Positions 33,171 to 45,600 of a stretch of 64,000 bases of DNA are shown piece after piece. Source of the DNA: Aricia agestis (Eukaryota > Arthropoda > Insecta > Lepidoptera > Lycaenidae); assembly GCF_905147365.1 (NCBI RefSeq), contig NC_056409.1, positions 21,519,001 through 21,583,000 of the forward strand, written 5' to 3'. The translations under genes were made by a program, and so were the position numbers. Below the pieces are notes generated by a model. It saw only the letters and a program-made list of their open reading frames with translations. It did no database searches and was not told the origin of the DNA. Each line of letters opens with the position of its first letter. The first letter of the stretch is position 1.

Positions 33171-35828
33171 TCCATATTCAATACAATCCATATTATTAAA
33201 ATCCCAATTTCGTATCCACCTTGAGATCGTGCAAAAGTTGACTGAAGTTTTAGAATCTTATCAATAACATTTTATTTATTGCTGTGAAAAAAGATACTTA
33301 CTAAATTATTTTGTAGGTTATTATATCAATATCTAACTTATTTTATGTAATAGTCAAGCATTATAAATTGTAAACCGAGCAAATATTATAAGTAAGGAAG
33401 TATTATTTTTAAGGTCGGCATAATAATCAATTATTACCGTTTCGTTGGGAACATAGTCTTGGGTCATTGTAATAAATGCCAAAAGAAGCAAGGATTGTAT
33501 TGATGTAAAGAGACCAACATAGAAAAACATTTATTTACAACAAAATCATTAGGCAAATAAAAGCTAAATTAATTAGGAAGTGCTTGTTCAATATAATGTA
33601 GAGTTCCCTTGACTGTTTATTTGTCGTGAAAACTGTGAAAAGTATTTTTATGAAAAAGTTAATTATTTGAATATTAATTTTATAACATTATTAAATAGTC
33701 CTTTGATAATTTTCATAGGGTTTCAAGTCAATAGTTGTATAACGTACCTACTTTACTAATAGATTATTTACATACTTTGATATAAATTACATAAACCCAA
33801 ATAAAATTACAAAATATTAAAATAGACGTGATTGTGCACATTATATACTTTAATTGGAATATTTTTATATTCTAAATTTTATTTCGCTGAAGTTACATAC
33901 ATATTTTACTATATTACTAAATATTTAAAAGAAAAGTTGGTTTCTTTGCATTGAAAAGGACCAAGCTAGTTACTAGATTTAATTTGGTAAAATTTGTCTC
34001 ATTTATAGAATATATAATGATAGACTACAGAAAAGTATATAGGCTACTTTTTATCCCGGTAAAACTGGGAAGGGTACGGACTAACGGATCCTATTTATTT
34101 CAGTTCGTGCGTCCATGCGTATGACTGTAGTCAAACAAAAAAGGAAAAATTGTACAAAGTAGTTAAAGATGCGAGTGGATGAACCAAATAACTAAAATTT
34201 TATAATATAAGGGCAATTACTCATTTTTCCCTTACCAAACCTTGTAACTTACCTAATTCATTATCTGGCTAATACAACTGGCTAAACATAAAATCCTCAG
34301 TTTTTTTATTTTAAATCATTTTCCGACTCTAAATGTAAAAATCCATTTATGTAAAAAACGGCAATATTTTTTTAACTGTTTCTTCCACTAACGTCTTCAA
34401 TTCAGTAGTTAACGTAAATGTTCGAACGATGTAATGTACGGACTATTATTCCTGCCCATCAAACCATGCTGATCATAAAATTCCACCACATAATACACAT
34501 AACACAATACTCTAAAAATTTCTACGCACCAGAATTACTTTCTCACGACCACGGGGTAAAAATAACTGTTGCAGTTTTTTTTAAGGATTTTTAATTCATA
34601 TTTGAAAGTAAAAATAAGTCCTAAAACATCTACACATAAAATAAATTGCGTTTATTTAAAGCAAATTTTTTATATCACCGTGCACCGGCTACCGTGAATC
34701 GGCTCGGAAAATGTAGAGTTTTAATTGTATTATCTTACTTTCGTAATATATATTATGTTACCGTTAATGTCCGTAAACCAGTTAGATTGCAGATTAACAA
34801 GGTATTCTGGCGATTATCACATAGGCAGTTAAAGTGCAAAAGTTTATTATTTTCTCATTAAATTACATAAAACTTGGTTCTTTTTTGAATAAAACATGTT
34901 ATTTACTTGTAGAGGATATTTTAATATAATTTTTTTGACATAAACATTAAAGGAATAAATTATTAAATCTTAAGTTAAATGTCTTCAATAATAAAATATA
35001 ACAGATCGTATCAATAGGAAAAAACCATTCAAAACAACAACAGTATTAGGTTGACAAGCTCAAATTAAAGTTTTATTGACTGTTACAAATTTTACAAAGG
35101 AAGAGAATACGAACTAACTAGGTAATGTACAAATACTTTATATTAAGTTTTTCTTTATTTAAATTTCACACTTTAACGGATGGTATCAGCAAATCTGCAG
35201 ATTACCTAGGTAATGTGCACGTTAACGTATTCTGCATTCTAACGGTAAGATATATAACAAAAACGTGATTGCCTGTGTTTCTCCCCTAGCAAATATAAAA
35301 TTAATGTTAAAAAGTATTTTGACAATGCTTAGTATAAAGATAATAAAAATATGGAAATTATGGAATTCTCTAGTTAATATTTATTTTATTCAATTATATA
35401 TAATATTCAAATGAATTATACAAGGGAATAAACATACAAATGGCATATTTTATGATTATCAGACCCATGAGAAACGTAAGGCGCGAAATATAATTTCAAA
35501 AGAATCCATCGCATTATGTAGAGATTCATCTGCTCTAAGTTTGCAATAGCCTAAGCCGTATTACAATTTACAGCCTATGTCATATTGAAATAATGTAAAG
35601 TACAAGTAATATTTTGCATTCAGCTTAGGATAAATAAATCTACTTAAATATTTTTATGACATTACATGACGATAATAATATCAGCTGATGTTTGGTCCTA
35701 TATTTTTATGCAATAGAGTATATACTTACTTAAAACATAATCTCGGTTTGCAAATAAAGGTAAAAAAATATATTTATATAAAATTTGGGAATAGTTAAAA
35801 TAAAAACTTGAATGCATGCAAAAATTTT
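33171..35828. other. hth intron 1, AT-rich spacer
   Basis: About 2.7 kb of AT-rich sequence with no supported exon, RNA gene or repeat. The 71-residue frame at 34646-34861 lacks family features. Confidence 0.45.
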
Positions 35829-36318
35829 TAACCGACTTCAAAAAAGGTGTGTATCAATTCGACCCGTATGCAAAAAAAAATAACCGACTTCGAAAAAGGA
35901 GTGTATCAATTCGACCCGTATGCAAAAAAATTTAACCGACTTCAAAAAAGGAGTGTATCAATTCGACCCGTATGCAAAAAAATTTAACCGACTTCAAAAA
36001 AGGAGTGTATCAATTCGACCCATATGTATGTAAGTAATATTTCCAAAACTGCTCAGTTTTCGTATAATATTATGTTACTTTATATCAGCTTCTAAAGTCT
36101 AAACAAATGTGCCCAAAAGTGTATCGCGTATTTTTTTATGTTTGAGTTCACATATCTATGAAACTTTAAGTCCGATTAAAATAAATCTTTTTTGTCGTAC
36201 TAGGTATCGTTCAACTTAGGGAATGCTGCAAGTTTCATCAAAATAGGTTCAGTAGTTTTTGAAATAGGCAATTTTAATTATCAATTAAGTAAGTACGTAT
36301 CATTTTGAAGTCGGTTTT
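35829..36318 (+). mobile_element. AACCGACTTC-type repeat with amplified 5' end
   Basis: The element begins with AACCGACTTCAAAAAAGG, ends with the inverse TTTTGAAGTCGGTTTT (about 36303-36318), and has an interior shared with 50409-50738 (ATTTCCAAAACTGC, AACTTAGGGAAT, GCAAGTTTCATCAAAAT). Its 5' terminal ~52 bp is repeated four times in tandem (see 35830-36037). Family is common in Lepidoptera; class not determined. Confidence 0.75.
35830..36037. repeat. 52-bp tandem repeat, 4 copies
   Basis: Units start at 35830, 35882, 35934 and 35986, each AACCGACTTC[A/G]AAAAAGG followed by GTGTATCAATTCGACCC. They are separated only by one- or two-base differences. They represent amplification of the terminus of the enclosing element. 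Confidence 0.95.
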
Positions 36319-36899
36319 ATCTTTTTAAAATACTATTCATCCAAACAAACATTCTATAATGGTAATAATTTCATTTTTAATAAACCGTGAAACAAAAAAA
36401 CAAAAACATTTCACTTAGGTAGGCAGGTACGTATGGTACAAGCAATAGCTAAGTTAATAACGCCAAATATGTTTTACTGATAATAATGCATAATGTGATT
36501 AATATTTTATTATTATTATTAGATTGTAACATGATATTATTATGAAGTGCAGCGAAACGTCGTTAGCATTATGTTATAAAATAAAACCAACACCTTTCCT
36601 TCCGGTTACAGGTTAATTATATCTTTTGATAATAAATTACAATTTCATAATAATAAATTACAGTTTGATAATATTTGTGTTACGGCGTCATTACATTTGA
36701 TTGTTGGAAAATGTTTTGTTATTGTTTACTTTGTAGATTTCTATTTAATGGACAGATTAGATATCGTTAGATTCTGATTAGGTGCTGACTGTTAATTGCT
36801 CATGAAACATCTAAAAATATATATTTTAATATGTGCAAACTTCCCGTGAAAAGTTAATATTATATGATATATTATATGATTAGAAATATAATATCAATA

Positions 36900-37978
36900 T
36901 TTTTAGGGTTCCGTACCTCAAAAGGAAAAAACGGAACCCTTATAGGATCACTTTGTTGTCCGTCTGTCCGTCCGTCCGTCTGTCAAGACCCTTTTTCTCA
37001 GGAACGCGTGGAGGTATGAAGCTGAAATTTATATCAATTACTCAGGTCTACTGTCCCTTGAAGCTGTGAAAAAATCAAACTTCTAAGCCAACGCAATCAA
37101 AAGATACAGCCGTTTATGCCGCAAATTTTCGACACTTGCAAGGGAATCAAAACCTACAGGGTGCTTCCCGTGAACTCAGAATCTTGAAATTTGGTACGAA
37201 GCAACGTCTTATAGCATAGATAAAGGAAAAATTACGAAAACCATAAATTTTTAGTTACATCACATAATATATTTTTTTTTTAATAATTTTAAACTTACTA
37301 CCCATTTCCTCATAAACGCGTAGAGGTATTAAATTGAAATTCATACCAAATACTCAGGTCTATAATACCTTTAAGCTGTAACAAAATCAAACTTCTATGT
37401 CAACGCAATCAAAAGAAACAGCAATTTAAGCTGCATATTTTGAAACTCGCAAGTACTCGCAAGGGAATCAAAACCTAAAGGGTACTTCCAGTCGACCTAG
37501 AATCTTGAAATTTGGCATGAAGCAACGTTTTATAGCACACATAAAGGAAAAATTCCGAAAACCTTAAATTTTTAGTTACATTACAAAATATATATTTTTT
37601 AATAAATATAAACTTATTACTTTTTTCCTCATGAACGCGTAGAGCTATCAAGTTGAAATTCATATCAAATACTTAGATCTAATTGCCTTTAACCCGTGAA
37701 AAAAAAAATTCTAAGTCAACGCAAAAACGCAAAACGCAAAAGTACAACCATTGATACCGCATATTTTGAAACTCGCAACTACACGCAAGGGAATTAAAAC
37801 CTAAAGACCACTTCCCGTTGACATAGAATCTCGAAATTTGGTAAGAAGCAATAGCTTACAGCACAGGTAACAGAAAAAATCCGAAAAGCTTAAAATTTTA
37901 AGTAGTTACTTTGTAAACCTTGCAGGTTTGTACGGAACCCTCGGTGCGCGAGTCCGACTCGCACTTGGCCGGTTTTAT
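36900..37978 (+). mobile_element. Long GGTTCCG-type element with three internal tandem units
   Basis: Starts TTTTAGGGTTCCGTACCTC, has the (CCGT)n/(CTGT)n tract near 36958-36980, and ends GAGTCCGACTCGCACTTGGC plus CGGTTTT. The body is three ~310-bp tandem units beginning CTCAGGAACGCGTGGAGGTA (about 37000), CTCATAAACGCGTAGAGGTA (about 37310) and CTCATGAACGCGTAGAGCTA (about 37627). Each has matching CAACGCAA, CGCAAGGGAAT and TTGAAATTTGG landmarks. No coding capacity. Confidence 0.8.
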
Positions 37979-38032
37979 TTTAATTTAAGTAGGTACTTAC
38001 TTACAGACTTGCTAATAAATAATAATAGTTAG

Positions 38033-38305
38033 ACGACCTCTGTGGCTCAGTGGTGAGCGTGTTGGTAGCTCAAGCCGGGGGTCGTGGGTTCAAATCCCGC
38101 CGACGGAACAAAAAAGTTTTCAATGTTCCCGGGTCTGGATGTGTATTAAATATATTGTGTATGATATAATAAAAATCTTAAATATATGTATAGTATAAAA
38201 GTATTAAATATATTTCCGTTGTCTGGTACCTGTAACACAAGTCCTTTAGGTACTTAGCACGGGGCCAGACTGATGTGGTGTAAAGCGTCCATAGATATTA
38301 TAATA
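38033..38305 (+). repeat. tRNA-derived SINE (copy 3)
   Basis: A box TGGCTCAGTGG at 38043-38053, B box GGGTTCAAATCCC at 38086-38098, then GACGGAACAAAAAAGTTTTC and the body GGATGTGTATTAAAT with the tail GCGTCCATAGATATT followed by an ATT-rich microsatellite. Best-preserved copy in the window. It still carries pol III internal promoter boxes. Confidence 0.9.
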
Positions 38306-38409
38306 ATAATCATTATTATTATTATAGTTGTTGTTGTAGTGTAATAAGAAGTCAGGTTTTAAGCGACTCCTTGTTCAATCAATATACTAAAAATTTAATT
38401 AATAAAATA

Positions 38410-38550
38410 TACTAAATACATAATATATTATAATAAATGCGAAAGTATGTCTGTCTCTTCCTTCATGCCCAAACCGCTGAACCGATTTTGCTGAAATTTG
38501 GTAAGTATATATATACTTTGCGTCCCGTGAAAGGTCATATGATATTTTTT
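38410..38550 (+). repeat. Helitron/SINE-like fragment
   Basis: ATAAATGCGAAAGTATGTCT then AACCGCTGAACCGATTTTGC and TGAAATTTGGTAAGTA, a widespread lepidopteran repeat core; ends are not preserved. See the inverted fragment at 24120-24258. Confidence 0.5.
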
Positions 38551-38629
38551 ATCGCGGAAAATTAATAACAGTTGGTATTTTAATGTTTTCATAGACAGTT
38601 AGATTAAGTGTAGGTACTCGTAGTTCGAT

Positions 38630-38960
38630 ACAGGGCACACACGATATTATAACCGTGATAAAACATTTTAATAAACGCCAAACACCACAAATTATGGTAA
38701 CCGAAATTAATATCGGTGTTTTAGTGCGTTGTAAACCGAAATTACGGGTAGATTGTACTCGTCCGGGACTCGCGGCCGTGTGGTCGTAAACGTTATCAGT
38801 CCGCGGAGTCCCCGAAGTGTGGTCACGCCGATAACGCGATTTTTTTATCGTTCTATCATCGCAATTAGAGTGCCGTGGAGTTGCCGATAAAGACTCATTA
38901 CTGGCTCAATGAAATTCGGATACGTGATAAGCCTACACGGCAATAATTATACCATATACC
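38630..38960. other. Repeat-free GC-richer patch in intron 1
   Basis: Unique-looking sequence between repeats, with CpG-containing stretches (CCGGGACTCGCGGCCG near 38764) and AATTATGGTAACC. It resembles the larger block at 40960. A regulatory role is inference. Confidence 0.35.
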
Positions 38961-39142
38961 TGAATCATGTTGCTATTATCTATATATTATGTAGAAATTA
39001 ATGTTAAAGAAAGTAATGTAGAGTCCGGTTCTGAGGTTTTTTGACAGTTATATTTTTTTTCACTGGCGTTTTCAAAGGCGTCAAAAAGTTTACCAATAAA
39101 CAATGCTATTGCAAGTTGCAACTTGCAAGGATATTAAAGGTC

Positions 39143-40020
39143 TACCATAATCTTGTAAATTGCAAATAGTGAGAAATTAAATTGACTCTAGCAAATACCG
39201 GGGTAGTTGGAATAAAACATTTTATTCCTTTTTAGGGTTTCGTAGTCAACAAGGAACCCCTATAGTTTCGGTCTGTCCGTCTGTCTGTTCGTCTGTCTGT
39301 TCGTCTGTCTGTCTGTCTGTCTGTCCGCGGTTTTGTTCAGAGACTATAGGATCTACAAAGCTGTAATTTGGCATGAATGCACATATTAATGATGCCGACA
39401 AAATGGTACATTAAATCTTAATAAATATTTTTATGGTACCTTCCCTACACATCAAGCGCGGATAAAATTTTTTTTAAGGTCCACCCCATCGTGTGGGAAG
39501 GTTTTTTTAAAATATTATGAGTATATATATATCATTTTCCGATTTAGGGATCCGTTTGTGAAATACAAAGTTTTAAAGTGGAAAAAATCTTTAGATTCCC
39601 CTCTGAAGAGTAAAGTGTCCCTTCTACCAGCTGAACGGTTGCTTCTGGAAATGTGAAAAAATTCATGGGATTAGGAAATATGCTGAATTTTAAAGGAAAA
39701 CGATCACGGCTTAGAAGACTTTATAATTTATTGAGTAATAGTCGATTAACTAAAAAAAATGTATTCGGCGAAGTATAAAGGAACTTTTCGTTAAAATTCC
39801 TTTGAAAGTGACTGAGATGATGTTGTTAGTAGTGTCAAACACGTTATAAATGTACATTCATTGACCATACAAAAATTAAAAAAACTAGCGGTACTACGGA
39901 ACCCTACATTGCGCGTGGCCCGACACGCACTTGGCTGGTTTTTATTTTTCCTTATAAAGCGGCTTATTCTGTGAAAAAGAAACCGAGCATAATAATAATT
40001 ATGTAGTTGCATAAATCGTA
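39143..40020. mobile_element. TACCAGAATCT-type MITE split by a GGTTCCG element
   Basis: 39143-39226 aligns with the left half of the element at 32974-33170 (GTGAGAAATTAAATTGACTC, ATACCGGGGTAGTTGGAATAAAA). 39946-40020 aligns with its right half (CTTATAAAGCGGCTTATTCTGTG). Between them (39227-39945) sits a diverged plus-strand GGTTCCG-type element starting AGGGTTTCGTAGTCAACAAGG with a (CTGT)n tract and ending CACGCACTTGGCTGG. The 89-residue frame over the right part is a shadow. Confidence 0.75.
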
Positions 40021-40172
40021 AAATATTGCTCGTTGCCTGTTTAACGTAGAAAATGATCATTAAAATTATTATTTGTCTCTATTGCAATGATAAAAATATG
40101 TTTTGGCTTTGAGTTGACGATATTGGTTGTAATAATTGTATTTTTAAATGTCCTGATTAATTATTATCTTAA

Positions 40173-40315
40173 GGCCCAATTTCACCAACTTCTGTTAAAG
40201 TTAATGCTCGAATTAGTATTACGTTACCTCTTTCGTTTTTCATATTATGAATGAAAGAGAATTCATGACATTTTAACAAGCTGATAACACTAACACACCT
40301 TGGTGAAATTCGACC
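40173..40315. mobile_element. Short MITE, TTA/TAA-flanked
   Basis: Inverted ends GGCCCAATTTCACCAACTT and, from the right, GGTCGAATTTCACCAAGGT, with TTA/TAA at the borders. The terminus resembles the GGGCCTGTTTCACC family but is distinct. Confidence 0.65.
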
Positions 40316-43300
40316 TAACTGTTGTAAATTGACTTTGTTAGTAACTTAGTATGACATGACAATAATATTTCCACGCCCATGTGGCAAAAATCGTGATCAA
40401 ACTAAATTGTAAGACCTCTTATATTATGTACTAATTTCTTAGAAATAAATAAATAAAAAAAGAAAGAAAAATACGTAGTAACGTAGATTTTTTTTTAATC
40501 AATGAAAGTTCTAAATTAGTGATGAGAACGACGTGCAAACAATCTAACAGCCTGCGACAGTGTATTTATTACATAAATACTTGAATTACGTCGTAAAAAA
40601 ATCAAAGATGCTCGTAAAAGTGTTCGGTGCGAAAATAAAATTTGTTACGATCATCTGATTGTACGCCATGACGCCTAACGTCGGTGTTGCCACACGCTAA
40701 ACTTCACCTAAATATCGGAAAAACCAATAAATATTATCAGCTGACTGCTTGTTAACGCATTACGTTTGTCAAAGTAATCATGAAGTTTCTTATTATTGTA
40801 TATTGTCGTATAATATTTTCAATAATAAAACGTGTAACTAAGTCATTAAAAATGTCTTTGCTTTTTAAAGTATACAATTTTATAATTTAATAATACAAAT
40901 GTTGATTTTTATTTTGTTTTTGAAACAGTCGTGTCTGATAGACATTTAGCTGATCGAGAAATTGTATTGAATGGCACGAAACAAACGTAACATCCTTTTT
41001 TTAAGTTTTGGCCGTAATTTTAAACATTAATAACAATTAATTATTATTAGGAACACGGCACTTCGTTGCATTTGAACATAAAACGTAATCGTTAAGCACA
41101 CCTAACGTCTCTCCGAAGGTAATGGCCGCTCTATCACTTCTATTTTAAAAAGCCCATTCCCGTCTCAGATAAACAACCCGGCGGTCATCGGCTGCGACCA
41201 TATAAATTAACATTTGATGTATTATATAACAGTCCGCGGAGAAATACATTTAAATAATAAAGAAGCGGCCGTCCGCCGGCCGGCGGGCCCGGACCGGTCT
41301 GCGTTACTTTTTAATGTGATAACGTGATTAATAGTTTGTATTCTTAAAGCTCGTATTTCGGATGAGCTACGCTACATTTGTGTTATGGCCTAGGTAGTCA
41401 ATTACGATTATCTTCATTCAGTCAAAACGAATTTAAACTAGTTATAAGAAGCTCCGGCCGTTGCAGCGAAGATTTGACAAACAAAAGTCGCACAGGAAAT
41501 CGGAGCGGAGTTTTAGCATAATTCTAAATTCAAAGCAATAAAAGCATCTCCGGGCGAAATCTCACGTGTGAATTATATGCGTTTTATACTCGGATATTCT
41601 AAAAGAATGGCGCAGGAAGATAATATGTAAATGGTGCGGTTGTGATGCTTCCTACGTTTAATACATTCGAGATCAAGTGTTGCCAGCGCGGAGTTTAGCA
41701 TAATCCTGAAATAAAATCGATTCGAATCAGTCCGATGACCGACGCGCCGCGCGCCGCGGACGCACCCGCTAATTTGTTATTTAAATTGCGATGTTCCATT
41801 CCATTTTCGAATTCGGATTCTCGCCGGCCGGAGTCGGCCGCTCTAGATGCGTCGGCCGAGGGCAGGATCCACCGCCGATATACATAATATACGGTCCGTA
41901 AACAATCGTCTCGAGCCGATCTCGGCCGTGTCTCGAGGCCCGCAAGAGGCAGAGTTGCGTGCGGCGGCGACGCGAATCGCCTCAGTATTGTTTTATGCGC
42001 GCCGCGTACCTTTTCAATTTGAATATCGCTGTTCATTTTCGGATCGGCTCTGTAGTCGCGGTAATCGCGCACTTTGGATTCAGCGCTAATTCGCGCGGCC
42101 ACTAATTTGCGGGTTTACCGGGCGCGCGGCGCTCGGCCACCGTTTCGGCGTTACCTATGAATACCTGATGGGCCGCGGTATTGCTATTCCGGCGCTGGCG
42201 GCGGCTTCCTGCGCGCCCGTGTAATTGGCGTAGGTACCTACTCGTCGCGAGTACCTGTGGCGTCTGGTGCCATTCGCAAGTCGCAGGACCAAAGCGCGTG
42301 CCGCTATCGTCGATCGACAAATCCTCGATGCTCGAAACATTATAATCCCGTAATACGCCGTCGGAGTCCACTAAAGAATATTAATCGTGACGGCGTGATT
42401 CAGCGGAAGTGTCCGGACTCTGGAGGCAAGGCACCGCGCAGGGGGGCGCGGGAGGGCGCAGGGTCGCGACTCGCGCCGGATCGTAGACCGTGGACTGCGT
42501 ACTCGACATTTCTTTACAAACGTCACGTTTTCGGTAACGAGGTTTGAAATTCGAATCTGAACGCCGTTTAACTCTATTTGCTACGGGGTTACAGGTGTAC
42601 AGCTAGAGCTGAAACACAGAAATCGTCGAGTCTCGTCATTGAGATATTTACCTCCCGGCTCATTTATTTTCTCAAGTGCGACATATTTTTTGTTTGCAAT
42701 AGCAGCTCCAGTACGTAGTACTTATATCTCAATGAGTCTCGTTAATTTTTTGTCTGCTTTCAAATATGCAATAGACATAAAATATTGACACATTGTACAT
42801 TATAGGGAAGACGTGTGTCAGACGTAACAACAGTAACCCCTATCGAATAATATAGAGTAAACATCATTAGTTTCTAATTACTATGAACTTACATAATACC
42901 TTTAGTATTCTTACCACTATGTACAACTTCTGTGGGCTGTTATAATAAGGTTCTTTTAAATTTTAATACCTGCTTTTGTTGATGTGTAATATTATAAGCT
43001 TTTGGTGTGCACCGGGGCCGGGGCGATGACCAAATTATTGGCAAGAACGAGTCCCCGCCCGCCTGCGCCCGCGCCGACCCCAACACGATAAACCCCAACA
43101 TCTGCATAATGTTCACAAGAATTACCAGATACGTCTCAAACCGTTTGACAAAAAACACTCGCTCTAATTGGAACCATCTTCCTGGACAATGGCGCACGTG
43201 AGATGTGACCGGCGGATTTTTGGGGTATCTGACCAAATTGACCTAATCGGGGCTGCGTTAAGAAAGGCGCGGGTCAAGGAGTCGGACACGAATAGTCAAT

Positions 43301-43575
43301 CACGGGCGGCGCGGCCGATCCCGCGGCCTGCGCACAATAGCGGTAACGAGCGGCGGCGTGGGCGAGATTTATGACGAGATCCTCGCGCGCGCGCTGGCAA
43401 CACAAAAATATATCACGCGCATCCGAACGCGACTAATCTAGCAGATAAGTCTATCGGGGTGTCGAGGAAAGTATAATTTTATGTTAAACAAAAGCGAGGC
43501 GTCGCCGGCGTCGAGAGGAAATCGTTATCTTAACGGCCGCATATTTACGTAGAGGCTGACCGCGCCCGAGACGCT

Positions 43576-43640
43576 GAGATAGCGGCTATCGCGGGTCGGG
43601 GCAGCTGTCGACCCGCCCGTGATGATGAACCCGCTATCTC
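43576..43640. repeat. Nested palindrome
   Basis: GAGATAGCGG (43576-43585) pairs with CCGCTATCTC (43631-43640). Within it GCGGGTCG (43591-43598) pairs with CGACCCGC (43609-43616). No mismatches in either stem. Confidence 0.85.
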
Positions 43641-45180
43641 TCGGGGTTAACGTCTCTAAAAATCAATTTAAAGCTAATTTCCGTGACCTCGGGTCTCCTG
43701 CTATCTGCTGATCGGCGTGACGCTGTTTGTTGAAGTTAGCGCTATCGAAATTCGCGGCTAAAACTTTCGACCGCGGCCTAAAAACGCGCGGCTCGCGCCG
43801 CCGTCTATTTATAAAAAGAAAAACACTTCAGCCGGCGGAATGGATATCGAAACGTTGGAAGCGCGTCGCGGCACTCGCGGCCGGCCCCGGCGAGCCCCCC
43901 GGATTCGGATTTAGAACGCGAGGAGTGCAGTAATTAATGGTGTGGGACGCGACAGTCCATCGACACGTGTCGCCGTGGTGCGGCTGCCCCATGCGGATGG
44001 GCAAATGGGATAATGGACGTCTGGGCCCGCATCCGCCGCGGGACTCGGATCCGACTCTCGCAACGCTCTGGATACAATTTTTCAATTAGACCGACCAGAC
44101 AGAAGATCCCTAATAGGTGTCGTTAAGAAGTCGTGCGCCTGATTTTCGATGTGTCCCCGTAACGAGGTCGTTTTATTAGTATTTATGGCCGAGAAACAAA
44201 CGCGCTGTCGCTGCCAGCGTCATGAATGAAGCGGAATTTATGAGCGCGGCGCCGCCCGCGCCGGCTGCCAGCGTCGACGGCACCCGCGCGACGAACATAC
44301 GAGACGTTTCTCTAAGTTTTACGATCGCACTACTCCCGGATCGAGTGGCGCTGTATAACCCGATACGCGCCGAAGGTCCGCCGTCACCATTACCGCCATC
44401 GATCTAAATTCTAAACAATTCACACGACCGCGATGATTCCTCGCTCGTATTTTCGTGCCCGGTCTGGGGCAGCTCCCCCGTCCCCGCAGAGAACGTACCG
44501 GTTCGCGTCATTATAAGTACTTATTGTAAACTATTGAAATACATTATTCACTGTTACGAATCGCTTCTGGTCGCCCCAGACGCTCGAGCGCTCCGCCAGA
44601 TGACACAGAGAGGAACGGCAACACTCGGGGCCGGCGCGCTAGAGCGGGACGGCGGCGCTGAGGGTGGCGTACATCATGTCCCACCCCGTGCCGGGCGAGT
44701 GACGGCTCCGTCTTCCCCGGCCGCGCCGGCCGTCTGCGCCTGACGCCCGGCTAGCTCTTTGGACGACGTCATGAGCTTTTATTTGGACCCGAAGGTTAAC
44801 CGCAACATACGACCAGTCGTATTTAATCATCACCGCAAAATATTGTTTACTTCCAAGAAACCTCCGCTAATCTCGAGCCCGCAAAAAAAAAAAAACATTC
44901 CGAGGGCTCCTAATTTAAATAACTGAAGCTATTAATCCCCGGCTTTAATTATCGCAGCGGGCTCCGGCCGGGATGACGTATGCCCGGATCGGCGACACGG
45001 CTAATCGACCGTCAAATTTTAATCGTGTTGTGTGTATCGTAAAGAAACAAATCCGAGTGCCATACGGATCGCAAAAACCGATCCAAGCCGACTTACAGCT
45101 CGGCGAAGATTCCCAGCGGGAAAAAACCGCAGGAATGTCATTAAAAAAAATTAAAACGCACCGTTTTTATTTTTTCGTTT

Positions 45181-45230
45181 CGAGATAACTTCGGGCCGAT
45201 CGGCGAGCCGATCGGCCCGAAGTTATCTCG
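45181..45230. repeat. Perfect 24-bp-arm palindrome with 2-nt loop
   Basis: 45181-45204 (CGAGATAACTTCGGGCCGAT plus CGGC) is exactly complementary to 45207-45230, separated only by GA. The arms include a GCCGATCGGC self-palindrome. No transposon termini are seen around it. Confidence 0.95.
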
Positions 45231-45600
45231 GGGTAAAAAAGGCGGGCCGGAGCGATTCCATTTTTAAAACGTATTATTTAATTTTAAAACCGGCTCTCGA
45301 ACGTCAAAAGGTAGTCATTACATTTCCAAAATATTTAATGACCGTCCTCATACCTATTTATGGGACAGGACAACTAAACGCCTCCTCCGGTCTATTCGAA
45401 GGACCGACGCGACGGGCCGACGGACTCGCGAGTCGCGAGTCACGTCATCTCGAACGTACGGACGGGCGGCTGCATTCGAGCAATTTTAATTACTCCTTTT
45501 TTAAATAAATATTCGCAGCGCTGTTGTTAAATCTGAGTCGTTGTTTATTAGAATTTTAATAACCCTTATTCGTCGCTGGCATGTGCGCTGGCATTGACCT

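Larger units (their letters stand above)
40960..45600. other. 4.6-kb repeat-free GC-richer block in hth intron 1 (candidate regulatory region)
   Basis: No recognisable transposon occurs here, whereas flanking intron sequence has one every 0.5-1 kb. G+C and CpG are higher, AATTA/TAAT cores are frequent, and two structured palindromes occur (43576-43640, 45181-45230). About fifteen short frames on both strands overlap each other and none resembles a protein. Developmental TALE/Hox-pathway genes typically carry conserved non-coding elements in large introns. That this block is one is inference from composition and repeat exclusion. Confidence 0.5.
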
